DNA from: Phanerochaete sordida
Taxonomy: Eukaryota; Basidiomycota; Agaricomycetes; Polyporales; Phanerochaetaceae
Reading direction: 5' to 3'
Length of the DNA stretch: 64,000 nucleotides
NCBI GenBank assembly: GCA_019973155.2
Contig: BPQB01000038.1
Span: 62,001 to 126,000 of the forward strand
Shown in pieces: positions 32,991 to 45,139 of the stretch. The position numbers and the translations under genes were made by a program. A model generated the notes under the pieces. The model searched no databases and had not been told where the DNA came from. It was given only the letters and a program-made list of their open reading frames with translations. Every line of letters starts with the position of its first letter. Positions within the stretch are counted from its first letter, which is position 1.

Positions 32991-33964
32991 TCAGTAGCTT
33001 ATGGTGAAGGTGCGGGGATACGCGCCTTCAACGCCAGCATAATGCTTCCGACTCGCCTGGAGAAGATCCCGAGAGCAGCGCAGCAGAAGCAGAAGCTTGG
33101 AGATGTCCGCCATGACGTCCGCGGGCTTGATATCTGGCACTAGTGTCGAGAGGCGCACTGCCACTGCTAGTCCGCCTCCAGCGCGGTGACATTTGGGGTC
33201 AGGTCGGTAGCGGGTCCTTCTAGACGATGGCTCGATGGCCTGCGCGAATGTCAAAGCAGTGTACCAATACGCACAGCTGTTCTTATCTCACAGACGTGAA
33301 CAGAACCGACGAAACGTCACTCCGCCATGCGAGACCTGTTGAATGAGATGCTCAGTCAGGTGCTCCGTATAAGATGGTTGGGGAAGGGGTGCTCGTAACA
33401 GGAGGACGCATGCATGTTGGATTGCCGAAATAGGATAGCTGCAAGCTACGAAGAAAGGTCACCAAGAGTAACTTCTCTCACTACCGCATTGAAGCTGCCG
33501 AAGCGTACTGGAGACCGCACGCGTGTTCATGTATCTTGCGAGGTACTGAGCTTAGTGTTCGCGACTCTGGGCCCAAACACGTTCTAGAATATATCAAGTG
33601 AGTAATCATCGAATCCACCCATGCTACATAAAATGAAGCGCACCGACGACGGACCGACGGCCTCGACCGCGACCGCGAATCGCATGATGACCTCTATAGC
33701 ACCCGCGACGACGTCTCGCAACCCCGCTGGAACGCTTCGACAACGCGAGGCGGAGGTCATGGGACCGCGATTTTGAATGATTTGATTGAGCCCGCGGAGC
33801 GAGCGGCGCAGGGACGATATCTCTGAGAAGCAACCATAGCCCGCCTGAAGTGTGCAGCCGCGCGCATGTCGAACTCGGGAGAGGGCGCGAGTGCGCGCTG
33901 CGCGATGAGCCTGGCGAAGAAAATGCATGTGAGGATTCGCAGCTGACAGGAACGCCAGCTCCAC
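32991..33964 (-). other. Scattered coding-like segments of an unrecognised gene
   Basis: Three minus-strand stretches have coding-like third positions: about 33920-33760 (PEFDMRAAAHFRRAMVASQ), 33730-33590 (VVAGAIEVIMRFAVAVEAVG) and 33170-32991 (KPADVMADISKLLLLLRCSR). I could not join them with consistent splice phases, and about 350 bp between the last two look non-coding. This may be a multi-exon gene or a decayed one. No family is recognised. Confidence 0.2.
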
Positions 33965-34255
33965 CTACATTTGGCCGAGGTTCGGGACCGCAGGCGTCCC
34001 TCGTCGTCGCGCTCAGCGCAGACGGGCCCTCGCCATCAGGCTCCCACGAGCATCATGCACGGAGAAACCGCTCGTAAAGGCAAACGTTTCTGGACGCCCC
34101 CGAGGCCCGCTCGCCGCCATCACGTACGTGACTCGCGGCGGTCGAGCACGACGCCTGGCGAACGCGTCTGCACGTAATGTACCTGGGGCACTTGACCAGC
34201 GCCGCCAGCGCGCGCGGACCGCCTCTATAGTATTTTCCGGTGTGTGGCGGCGGGC

Positions 34256-34261
34256 ATAAAA
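34256..34261 (+). promoter_or_regulatory. TATA-like box of xylanase gene
   Basis: ATAAAA lies 66 bp before the ATG at 34322. The spacing fits a core promoter for a regulated secreted enzyme. Confidence 0.4.
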
Positions 34262-34321
34262 TGCGACGATGGGGAGAGGGGAGGGGTGTGCTCTTTGCTC
34301 GCCGCTGCCTCAGACGACGCG

Positions 34322-35688
34322 ATGAAGGTCTCGACGCTGTTCGCTGCTGCGGCTCTGTTACCGTTCGCCCTCGCTGCGCCCAGCGCCAAGCCGATTATCC
34401 TCAGGGACTTGGCGAAGCCGCGGTTCTTCGGTGCTGCAGCGAACACCACTTTCCTGTTCAATGACAAGAACTACACAAACGTCATCTCGACGCAGGTTAG
34501 CCAAGTTCCGGCGTGCTGAAGACATACGCTTACCACTTTGTCTTGCAGTTTTCAATCTTTACCCCGGAGAACGAGAGTTAGTGCATGTAGCATCCCAGAC
34601 AGGCAGTCGACTTACTGAGACTACGCAATGCAGTGAAGTGGGAAAGCATCGAGCCAGAGCCCGACAGCTTCACGTTTGGCCCCGCAGACGAGATCGTCCG
34701 TTTTGCGGAGAGTGTCGGGGCGAAAATGCGCGGACATAACTTCATGTGGTGCGCTTGGCACTCCTCGTTCTCCGGATGGCACCTGGAGCTTGACGATCTC
34801 GCTCAGGGGCAACCAGCTGCCACCCTGGGTGAACGCATCGCTGACTGCGACGGAGCTCGACAAGGCGTTGAAGAATCACATTACAACGATCATGGACCAC
34901 TACCGGGGAAAGATCTACGCCTGGGATGTTATCGTAAGCAGCGGGCGTGCGAGAGGCGCTTGCGTCATGGACTCACCGTAGCCCCGGATACACAGAACGA
35001 GATGATCTCGGACAACACGCCCAACGAGACATTCAAGGACAACATCTGGACCCAGAAGTTTGGCGAGGAGGCAATGCCGAAGGCCCTGGCCTACGCGCGC
35101 GGTGGACAAACAGCCCAAGCTCTAGTGAGTCGGCCGCGGATCCCTATGGCACGCCGCCGCTGACCACGCCGCGCCTGGCCGGTGCAGCATCAACGACTAC
35201 GGGATCGAGAACATCGGCTCAAAGTCGGACACGCTCTACAACGTCGCGAAGGGCTTCCTCGCGGACGGCGTCCCGCTCGACGCGATCGGCTTCCAGTGCC
35301 ACTTCACGCTCGGCCAGGTCCCGAGCACGCTCCAGCAGAACCTGCAGCGCTTCGCGGACCTCGGGCTCGACGTCGCGATCACGGAGCTCGACATCAACAT
35401 CCACGGGCCCGCGAACGCGACCGCGCTCGCGCAGCAGGCGCAGGATTACTGGACGGTCGTCGACGCGTGCGTGCAGACGCAGCGCTGCGTCAGCGTCGTG
35501 AGTGCCCATGCAGCCCCGCGCCGCGCCGCGTGCCCGCTAACACCTATCTGCGGCAGTCTGTCTGGGGCGTGTCGGACGACCACTCGTGGATCCCGAACGG
35601 CGCGGTGCTGCCCTGGGACGCGGAAAAGCAGCCCAAACCGGCGTTCTACGCCATCGCGGATGCGTTCGAGGGCAAGCCGGAGCCCTGA
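34322..35688 (+). CDS. GH10 endo-1,4-beta-xylanase, secreted, with apparent frameshift
   Basis: GH10 enzymes cut the beta-1,4-xylose backbone of wood xylan with retention of configuration. A signal peptide (VSTLFAAAALLPFALA) precedes the (beta/alpha)8 barrel. Landmarks are IFTPENEMKWESIEPEP, GHNFMW, QLPPWVN, WDVI joined to NE (acid/base Glu), LYINDYGIE, IGFQCHF, VAITELDI (nucleophile Glu) and VWGVSDDHSW. There is no carbohydrate-binding module. About seven exons with short introns are needed. Between ALAYAR and the intron-spanning KLYINDYG frame there is a one-base frame break at about 35095-35102 inside a CGCGCG run. The usual His in the W-H-x-Q-L-P motif is Gly here. Either the gene is a recent pseudogene or the run was misread. 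Confidence 0.85.
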
Positions 35689-38158
35689 GGAAGGCGCAGG
35701 GATCAGCGGCGGCGGCGCGTGCATGTGGAACAGACATACTTTAATTGAGCCGTCTTTGCCTCGCACGCGCACCCGCGAGCGTGTGTGGCGGGGCCCCCTG
35801 CCCCGCCACTGCCGGGAGAGGGCTTCTGCTACGTCCGTGCGGGGCACGCACAAGCGCGCCTCCGCGGGGCGAGCGGCGCCGTCGGCCACGATCGTGCGAT
35901 AGCCGCTGTCCGTCTACGCGAGCATGATGACCGGTGCGCAGCGTGGCAGCAGCTTCGTCCGAGGCTGTTGCTGATCGCAGGGCGCGCGGCGCACGGCCAT
36001 TGGCCAGTGCGGCTGCCCGGTCGCGGGAGCTTGGAACTCAGCAGCGTCTCCTCGGTCAGCATCGAGCTCGGGGCGCACTGGCGCAGGCCGCGGCGCGAGA
36101 GCACGAGCTGTGGAGGCGGTGCGAAGGAGAAGCGCGCATCGCGCTGGCGCGAGCGGCTGAGTCTGCTTCGGCGTGACAGGACGTGGGGACACTGGGAAAC
36201 ATCGCTTCCCAGGAGCGAGGGGCAAATCATCGCGCAACCTCGCCAAATATCAAGGGCCTCCGCCGCGTGTGGGGTGCGCATCGTCCCACAAAACCACGAC
36301 ATGCGGCCGACAGAGGCCAGAAGGGCCTGTGGGCACAGCAAGGAGCGCTATCAGCATCGTGAGGCGACTGCCTGCCGAGACGGCTGGCTGCGCTGGGCAA
36401 GTCCCGAAAAGCTGCTGCACAGGACGGTGGTAGAGAATCGCAGGGTCGATTGGCTGATCAGACGCGAAGACGCGAAGGCGAGCGGTCTGTGTCAAATGAC
36501 CTGGATGGGCTGATAAGATACAGCGTCGCATCCATAGAGACGGGGCGCACAGCGTCCCCCAGGTGAAATTGGGATCGCCTGCGCGCTGCGAAGTGATCAG
36601 ACCGAGAACACGAAACGGTGGCGACGAAAGCACGCACATCAAATTGACGGGGTTAGGAGGAGGAAAAAATGCATCCGAAATTCGATATGATATGCGCCAG
36701 ACGCATCGTGCCTTTTGTCGACCAGGCAGCAGGCAGGCGGAGTCTGCAGCGGCCAAAACAGGCACGGGGCGATCAGCGGTCCAGACTCCGCAGCCGTGAT
36801 CGCCCTCGCGAGTTGAATCTCAGATTGGATTCGTTTCCCAGCCCGGCGGCAGGTGCAGGCACGGCGCCCGCATCCGCGGCCGGTGTGCGCGGGGCGTTTC
36901 TCGTGACGTCGGATGTGCACGGCTTTCGCGCAGGGCGGCTGCGACGGGCGGGTCTGTGTTTCGGAGAACCTCGGCGAGCGTGAGCAGCGTGCAATGAGGA
37001 AGAAGCGGGGGTGCGGCCCTGGCGCGCATCGCTGTGCCCGAGCCAAGCACCCCCAGCGCGTCGCCGAGGACGTCGCTATCGACCAGCGTGGTGCGCGGCA
37101 GGGTTTGAAGCTAGTACAGGCGGAAGCAACAGCCCGGTCCGGCGCTGCGTAGCCCACAGGGGAGTGAGATGTGGCCTAATGGAGCGAGCCATTCGCCAGT
37201 GAGGTCACACTGAACATCATGCCCGTGGTGGACAAAAGAGACTTCGGCTTTCAATGTGCGAACAGGGGCACAAAGGAGAGATCGTCGGATAATTGCCGCA
37301 GGCACCCAGAGATGCCCTCCTGGTCGACCTGTCGGAGGTTGGGAGACGATTCTGTTGCAGGGCAGCCACGGAGCATCGGTCTGGAGACAGATCATGTACA
37401 GAAACACTGCGCGTCCACGCGGAGCATCGCAGCCAGAGGCGCGGACGCTGCTGGGACGATTCGGAATCGGGGCAAAGTGGATGCTGAATTGATAGACTGC
37501 CCGCGACGAGCCTCCGAGCGAGCGAGAGAGAAGAGGGGTCCGTGTGAGACCAGCCCAAGCCGCGCCGCCTTCTACCGGGATGTCGAGAGCCTTGCACGTT
37601 CGCTGAAGCTGGCTTTCTGTAATTTCGCGAGGATGGAGACGCCTCGCCGGCGAGGGATACGTAGGCAGCGGCAGTCGGCAAGCACGCGCACTGGCCTCGG
37701 GCGCGCGCTGTCGAGTCAGTCGGCATCCGGGCGGTGACAGCGTCACACTGGGGACACGCAGTGACCGGACTTGCCATAACCGTTCGGCGCCGTTGCCGAA
37801 TGCGGAAGGCCGTGACCAAGTTGGAAGTCCGCTCAGCGGCGCTTTCTTCTGCGGGCAGGCGCTTACGTCCCGGTCTTTGCGTGCACATGCCTGCTTTATA
37901 TCTTTGTCAGCATTAGTCCGCACACTCTCCCCCCCTCTACTTGTTTCTTCTTCCTCAACACCGACGACGACGTGCGCAAGCTCCTCGACGCCGCCGTATC
38001 TCGCGCCCGTCGTTCGCACACTTCGCCTTTTCTGACATTGTCTGCAATTCATCGTCCGCGGCGGTGATCTACGCACCCCCACGCAGTCTAGCCTTGCGTC
38101 ACTCGCTTTTCACCCAACACATCTGACACCCCCTCCGGATATCATCCTCGCTGACGAG
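35689..38158. other. Long intergenic region; possible helical ORF
   Basis: About 2.4 kb without a defensible gene. At 35934-36176 (+) a frame encodes an Ala/Arg/Glu-rich helix (ALAQAAAREHELWRRCEGE) with coding-like bases, and an overlapping longer frame runs 35785-36513; neither has splice support. A CpG-rich patch lies at 36.7-37.1 kb. The final 250 bp are C/T-rich, as expected upstream of the AP-1 gene. Confidence 0.35.
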
Positions 38159-40253
38159 ATGGACGCTTTTGGTGGTCTGGATAACTTTTGGGACTTGTCC
38201 CAGCACCCTTCGACCTTCTCGACGCTACCCGAGGACGACTTCCTCGCTCTCCTCCAGAAGCAATTTCCCACCACCGGCCCCTTCGACCTGTCCGCCCCCG
38301 ATGGCATAGACCCCATCAACATCAACCCGCTGCCTATCCACCCCACTCCCCCGTCAACCGACAGCAGCCCGAGCCCGCCAAGTACCACTCAGGAGACCAT
38401 GAGGTCAAGAAGACACTCAGGGGTATTCTCGACATCGTTCGGAGATCATGACGACCCTACGCTCAAGCGCAAGGCAAGCGACGACAGCATGTCGGAAGAG
38501 CCGACGCACAAAACAGCTCACACAGGTACGTCTACATCCTACCGCGCTCCGTCCCGCCGGTGCCAACTGGCGTTTCAGACAAGAGGTCTTCGTCGGCCAA
38601 CGGTTCGAATCGCCGCAAGTCGACAGGGAACCCGCAGCAGGTGCGAACAGTGCTCTGATGTCTCGAACACATATTGATCCATCAATTGTTTGATCTCCAG
38701 GACGAGTCTCGGATAATGAAGCGGAAAGAGCAGAACCGGGCAGCACAGCGTGCGTTCCGTGAGCGTAAGGAGAAGCATGTCAAGGATGTGAGTATCCATG
38801 GTGTCCATCATCGCGACGTATTCTCATTGGCCTCGCCTTCGTCACAGTTGGAGGACAAGGTCGCCGCCCTGGAAGCCAAGAACTCGGCGGCGGAGTCGGA
38901 GAACGGCAACCTTCGCGATCTGCTGTCGAGGCTACAGTCAGAGAACATGGCCCTCAAGCAGGCCGCCTTCACCTTCACTGTCCCGAAGCCGAACTCTGCG
39001 CCACCGTCTGCCTTCCAGCAGTCGTCGCAGTCATTCTTCACCCCTGGGGCTAGCACGAGCACCCAGCCACAGCCCCAGCCACAACAACAGCAGCAGCAGC
39101 AGGCGTCAGCCTCCGGGTTTGACGTCAACTTCGGCACGCTCATTCCCTTCGACCCGGCTTCGCTCAATATGCTCGACGAGCCGGCACAGTCGGCCGACGC
39201 GATGAACCTCGACTATAGCTTCGGCCAGCCCGGCGCGAGCCCGTACAAGACCATCGCCAGCAATCCGATGTACATGTCCTTCGCCGAGCCGTCGCCGTAC
39301 GACCTGGCACCATCGCCCATGACGGGCTTCGTGCCCTCGCCGCCCTCGTCCGGTGCCGACTCACAAACGACAGGGCTGACACCATTCGACTGGAACTCCC
39401 CGACGACGAGTAGTCCGCCGACAGCCGGTGTCGAGTTCGACCAACTTTTCGGCGGCTTCAACGCCGCGCAGTCGCCGGTCGATTTCTCTGCCCTCCTCCG
39501 CAGTTCACCGAGTTCCGTCAGCCCCGTGTCGCACGCGGGCCTGCGGTCAGCGTCGACATCAGGCTCGTCTGCGTCGAACTCGCCCGAGTCGTCACATTCT
39601 CTGTCTGGGTCGCCCGTGTCGCATGTGTCGTCGAACACAAGTTACAACGGTTCGACAACGGGAGGCGACAGCGGGTGCCCGAAGTCGCGGGAAGAATGCG
39701 CGGCCAAGATCGCCGCGGCGGGAGCGTCACCGTTTGTGCAGGCGCCCCTGTCTTCGCAGCCGCCCCAGAACAGCTCGTTCTTCGCTGCCGCCAACAACGA
39801 CGCGATGAAGTCGCTACCAACAGGCCTCAATGGCGGGGCTATCAACGGCGGCGACGCATGCCCGAAGATCACGAGGGAGACGCTCCTCGCGCAAATCAAG
39901 TCGGGTGCAGAGGACTCGGTCGGCCCGCACGGCGGCTTCGTGCGCAAGACGAGCGACGGCAACAACTCGATGATCATGTGCAAGGGCTCGAGTTTCCCGA
40001 AGACGGAGAAGAACGAGCGCAACATCGAGGTGCTCACTGCGTGGCGCAGCATCATGCAGAACCCGCAATTCAAGGTGCGTCTGATCTCGAGCCCCTAATC
40101 GCTATGCGTGCTAACTTTTGCCAGCAGAACGTGGACATCAACGAGCTCTGCTCGGAGTTCACGAAAAAGGCGCGGTGTGACGGCACGAAGGTCGTGCTCG
40201 AGCCGGAGGGGGTGACCGACATCCTGGAGACGCTGTCAACGAAGCGCACATGA
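38159..40253 (+). CDS. AP-1/Yap1-like bZIP redox transcription factor
   Basis: Yap1/Pap1 proteins are kept cytosolic by Crm1 export and accumulate in the nucleus on oxidation of C-terminal cysteines, activating antioxidant genes. Five exons are inferred: exon 1 from 38159 ends before GTACGT at about 38526; later joins occur at about 38580, 38640-38700, 38789-38850 and 40075-40127. The basic region is KRKEQNRAAQRAFRERKEK, followed by a leucine zipper beginning LEDKVAALEAKNSAAES. A poly-Gln stretch lies near residue 260. Cysteine-rich domains are present: CPKSREECAAKI and DACPKITRE in the n-CRD region, and INELCSEFTKKARCDG in the C-terminal CRD next to the expected export signal (VTDILETL). Confidence 0.92.
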
Positions 40254-42030
40254 TGTCGTGTCGCACCCGCCTGGGCGGTGCTCAGTCAATGAGGGCACGC
40301 CCGCGTCGCTGCGCCTGCGCTAGGGTGCGCAGCTCGTGGCGGCGCTCGGCGGCACCCCCTCGGTCGTCACGGAGTGGGTCCAGCGCAACTGCACTGCACC
40401 GTCGCATGCGCATAGAACACCGAAGCATCTCACGGCACGTCGCATGAAGACACTTTTCTCGGGGCTCGCAACGCACACTAATCTCCCCACCACGGATGGC
40501 CCCCTTCCCCTGCCTCTCGTACCTGGTCTGATGGTCGCACCACAGTAATATCTTCCCGCCCCCGTTCGCACGCTCTCACATGTCTCAAGTCGGTTTTTAT
40601 CCATCTCCTTGTATTTTTGCGCGCGCAGAGTTGTATCTACAGGAATTACCTTCCTCTTGTACCGTATATCCTCAGTGAATAGCATGAGCACTGACAATAC
40701 TCTTCTGGCGCATGCTTCCCCAGGTGCTTCCATCTTCGCGCTAGCTCTCAACCCCTCGTTCTCAGCCTAGTGCGCGCCGCATCTTGAGACACGACACACG
40801 GGACCCGCCGTGTACCCTGGTCTGCGAAGTCTCATGTGCGGTGGCCCGTGCATCTGACCTTATCGTCGATGTCGCCGTCGAGGAGGCGATCGCAGTTCCA
40901 GGTAGCGGGGTCCCCACGCCTGGCGCCAGGTCCAGCTCCGCGCAGGTTGCAACAGGACTCTGATGATCTCCTGCTGGCGCATCTGTTCGACGCGCGAGCA
41001 CAGGCTGAACTCGGCCGGTACGTGTCCTTGCTCTCGCGCTCGGCCAAGCGGTCGCTCACGAGCCGAGCAGGCACCCGTGTCCAGCCCAACCCGCACTCCT
41101 CGCGCCGCCGCCGCGCACGCAAAAAGCGGGGGAGCAGCGCCGTCGGCAGGCACATGCGGTGCCCGCTGCGCTGCGCGGGGCCTACTGCACCTTGCGGGAT
41201 CGACGCCGCGCGAGGAGCAGCGCACCTCTTTTCAGGCCAGCGAGGCCCGCGAGGCCTGCGCCGCGCCATTTTTCACGGCCGCCGCGCAGCGCGGACGCAC
41301 GCTGCGCTGGCCCTATCCGCGCCTGTCACCGCGCCGGCCGCTGATTTTGAGTGCCGCAGACAAAATCGCCAGGGGCGCGCGACAGCAGGAGCACGCTCCG
41401 ATGCGCGGCTTGCGCGCGGCCCAGGCACACAGACACAGGCCTGCCTTCCTGTGCGCAAGCACGCCTGCGCGGCGAATCGCGCGCGGACGCGTGGGCTCGC
41501 CGCGGCGCGCACCCGGGTCTGCCGCTGGCGGTTGGCGACGCGTGGGATGTCCCGCGAAGGCGGCGTCGGCCCGCGCACGCCTCGCTGTCTATGCCAGGCG
41601 AAGCGGAGGGTTTGGGCGGGGTATTTTCGGCGGGTGCTCACGGGGCGGCTTCGGCGGCAGGCTTCCTGATCCGTGCACATGTGGCGTGCGCCGCCTGTGC
41701 ATGGATCCCGATTTGCGTCTGCGGTGCACACGCCAAGGGAACAGTACCAGAGCTGTGCGGTCCTATTCTGGGCTGGTAGACGGAAGCAGAAGCTCCCCAG
41801 GAATAGCGAGGAGGCGCTGCAAACCGCACGCCACAAACATAGGAGTAAGTCAGTCATAGATTCTTCGATTTGAATGATATGGACTTATAGGACGAATTTC
41901 TGTTGCATTCATTATTAGCATGCCCTCGTACGGTACTCTAGGATCTACCTCCAAAATCGACAAAATTTTCGTTCGTGGACATATCGTTCCATGCTTGAGA
42001 TCAACCCACCCTTATAGCACACCCATGCTG
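40254..42030. other. Intergenic with CpG-rich patch, no gene seen
   Basis: The 3' region of the AP-1 gene is followed at about 40.86-41.7 kb by a very GC/CpG-rich stretch open in most frames (for example 40836-41669), without splice signals in phase or recognisable protein. After 41.85 kb the composition returns to normal. Confidence 0.4.
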
Positions 42031-42039
42031 ACTGCGTCT

Positions 42040-42375
42040 GAACTTTCATTAGCCAGATCGCAGCCATCTGCTGAACTGTGCCCCCAATCTTCTGCGCCTC
42101 CGCACTCTCCCTAACCAGCCCATTCGACACCGATCCAAGCGCCATCGATCCCTGCACGTCGTTCTCGATCATAAACTCCATCCACGCAGCTTCGTCGCCC
42201 TCCCCGAGCCTGGCGGAGCTCTTGACTTGACCATAGCCCTCGGAGAACAGCGTCGTCCCGCCCATCACAGGCCGGTCGCCTTCCCGATGCTGTAGCCGCA
42301 GGTGCGAGAGCTACACGGAGTTTACCGCGGTGTAGAGCACCGCGCGCATCGCGTCAGTCATGTTTTGTCGAAGTA
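42040..42375 (-). pseudogene. 3' fragment of a beta-lactamase-like hydrolase gene
   Basis: Minus-strand sequence aligns with the C-terminal domain of copy A: it keeps RAVLYTA, LSHLRLQHREGD, TTLFSEGYG, EFMIENDVQGS and KIGGTVQQMAAIWLMKV. There is a two-base frame break near its 5' edge, an in-frame TAG before LSHLRLQ, and no stop at the usual place. Nothing of the catalytic domain remains. It is the outermost, most decayed member of the array at 42-52 kb. Confidence 0.8.
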
Positions 42376-42681
42376 GGATCACTTCCGACAGTCAGCTTTG
42401 TGATAGTATACGCGCAACCGTTTACGCTGTCATGTTCATTATATTGCTGATGACACCTCTAGGTCCATGACTTGGTTGCCCGGGTCTTCTAACTTACCTC
42501 TTGAACGCGAGCGGGTGATCGTTCGCATCGTGTGGCAGTAAACCCGCACCAAAAAGTCAGAAAGTATGCAGACCACTTCATATCGCTTCTATCAAATGCT
42601 CGGGATGGCCGCACAAGCCGGATTGATTATAAGCATGCCACCTCGGAGCTTGAAATCGCGATGTAAGCCGTAGCCTACCAT

Positions 42682-44732
42682 CTACACATCTGTCTTTACT
42701 AACCAAACCTCAGCCGTTTCCTTCACTGTACCGCCAGCTCTGTGAAGCTCTGTAGTCTCCCCTACCAACCCGTTCAGCGCAACCCCTAGCACCTTCGGCC
42801 CTTCTCCAGCGTCTCCGATCACGAACTGGGCAGTCGTGCCCTCTTGGAAGTGTTCGTACCGGAAGGGACTCTTGTACTTGCCGTACCCATGAGGGAACAG
42901 GTACGTCCCAAAGAGTGCGAAGATATCACCGTGCTTGTGCTCGAAGCGCAGATGTGTAATCCACACAGAGGAGATGCTGGCGTACAGCACCGGCCGTGTC
43001 GCATCCGCCGTGTCCTCGAAGAAGGCCCATGCGCGTAGAACGTCGGCACAGGCCTCTGACGGGTGTGCACTCGGGGCGCATAGAGTGAAGTTCCCGTATC
43101 CAGGGTCGTAGTATGCGCCGGTGTAGTGACCCAGCGGAAGTGAAAGTGGCGCAGTCGGTGCGGCTGGACCTTCCTTGGAAACTCCTAGTGGCTGAGCTCC
43201 GCCTGCCCCGAAACTTGCGAGGAGCCACTCGGAATACTTGCGCTCTAGCCCAAGGAAGTCTTCGATGATGCGATATATGATAGCGAGCATGTATAGGTGC
43301 TTATGGGTACCGTTGCAGGGCATCACGAGGCCGAGGCCGCTGTCGGGTAGGAAGAATACTTGCGTGGAGGCCCCTGGCAGCCCACCGCTGTGCCACCAAA
43401 TCTGAGAGCAACCGATGAGCGACGATTCCAAGGTTGTAGAACGAGCGCGCTCACGTTATGACCTTGGTATGACACGAGAAACCACCCCATACCATAGGTC
43501 AAAACTAAGAACCAGCTCGCTTCAGGTCTCGGCAGCACGAGAGACTGCGATGTCGTTATCGCGTCGAAAGCTTTTGAGGGATGATGGTCTTGTTCGTGGC
43601 CGGATCCCCGCCCGCGTTCAGCAGCATCCGTAACCACTTTGTCTGCAGCGCACAATTCCAAGTCAGCGCAAATACTTGAAACGCAAAGTGCAGCACGTAC
43701 CATGTCTACGACGTTGCTGATAATGCCGCCTGCGCCTGCGATAAGCTCGACGGCGTTCCCGGTGAACCAGACAGGAAGACGGCGTCCGTCAGCCGTCCAG
43801 GTCTGCGTTAGCCTGCCGTCGCGCGCAGCTTCCTCTGGATCAAACGTCGATGCAGTCATGCCGAGGGGGTCAAAAATACGCTCCTTTACAAACTCGATGT
43901 AGGACATCCCCGAAAAGGTCGAGATGATGTGCGCGCCCGTTACGTAGAACTGCAGTCAAAGGCATCGTGAAATCATGGATGCGTGTAAGAGGCGCAAGAC
44001 TGACCAGATTGTTATAATGCCACCGCTGGCGCAACTCAAAGGCAGGCCATAGATGGCGCAGCTGGCGTACGACGTCCACAGGCTTTTGGTCCGCATGATA
44101 CGAGATATCATGTCTAGCGCGAAGCAGTATCAATGAATCTCTTCCTCCCGCCAAAAACACATTCTCATACCTTGGCAATCCCGACTGGTGGGACAAGATG
44201 TCCCTGATCGTCGCTTGCTGAGAGGCCCACTCGTCCATGAGCTGCCAGTCACCGGGCAGCAGGTCGATGAGCCTGGTGTGCCAATCGAGCCTCTGCACGC
44301 CGGAGGGAAGGGGCGTCCGATTTTTGCCCTGGGCGAAGTCGTCGATCAGGATGCCCACTGCACTCGCAAGAAATGCTTTTGAGCATGAGCCCATGTCAAA
44401 GAGGGTCTATGTGTGCTGGTCAGTTCGTCTTCACGATGCAGGAGCAGGATATGGAAACCTACGTCTGCAGTCATCGTGTCATTATCTTCCGTCTTCCGTC
44501 CGAAGGCAGCAACTTCAATGATGTCGTTCGAATGCACGGCGCCCAGGGCCAGCCCAGACATATTGTAGTCCTGCATGATATTATTTGTGAACTCGGTGAG
44601 CTCCGGCGTGATGATTCGCTTGACTACTCTGTCGTCCGCTGGCTGATCGCCGCGAAGGACCTGCTGCTGGCATATCGCAATGCCTACTAGTGATGCGCCG
44701 ATGGCGACGTTGAAGACGATATGTGCGAGCAT
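42682..44732 (-). pseudogene. Beta-lactamase-like hydrolase copy B, frameshifted
   Basis: The architecture matches copies A and D: signal peptide (AHIVFNVAIGASLVGIAICQQ), SCSK nucleophile motif, HYNN, and WHSGGLPG at the third motif, with the same six-exon layout and C-terminal barrel (YTGAYYDPGYGNFTLCAP). In exon 5, at about 43570-43580, one base is missing relative to copy D (IIP then AFDAITTSQS in a different frame), which would end translation early. All other splice junctions and frames are intact, so the loss is recent or a sequence error. The start was placed at the signal-peptide Met (44732) and not at the upstream Met at 44801. It is more similar to copy D than to A or C. Confidence 0.82.
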
Positions 44733-45139
44733 GGCGGATGGGGCGCAAGCTGCAATATACGGCTGCGCGCCCGCAGTCGATATTGGCCGCATGGGAGCCA
44801 CATCGTCATTGATCTAATTCAAGTCAAACCTGGGGATCGCGCCCCTGAGGACATGTACGGATGCTGCGGATTCAGTCGCTGTGTGCAGTTGGGCTGTGGG
44901 TCACCATTGCCTTATCTTGGCCGAACTTCGAGACTCGACGAGTTGTTCCTACCGACTTGCCATCTCAAGCCGTCGGTACTTGCCAGGACACCTCAATTGA
45001 ACGCTGAAGGCCGAAAGAGAGCGCAGAAGTCATTTGAACACTCGTCGATTTCGATGTCGTCGGAACACTGTCTGAGAGGGTAGAATATCAGCTCCCTACT
45101 AGTACAGCAGGCGTACTTTCCATTTCCGGCGTCTGCCTT

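Noticed and set aside
31960..34110. Remnant of a retrotransposon
   Set aside because: Looked for reverse transcriptase, integrase or Gag-like motifs and for terminal repeats in the gene-poor region; none was found by eye.
35785..36513. 242-codon plus frame after the xylanase
   Set aside because: Residue composition is irregular, no family or splice signal is seen, and a different overlapping frame looks more helical. Kept only as a note in the intergenic entry.
40836..41669. 277-codon plus frame in the CpG-rich patch
   Set aside because: Arg/Ala/Pro noise typical of the patch; adjacent frames are equally open.
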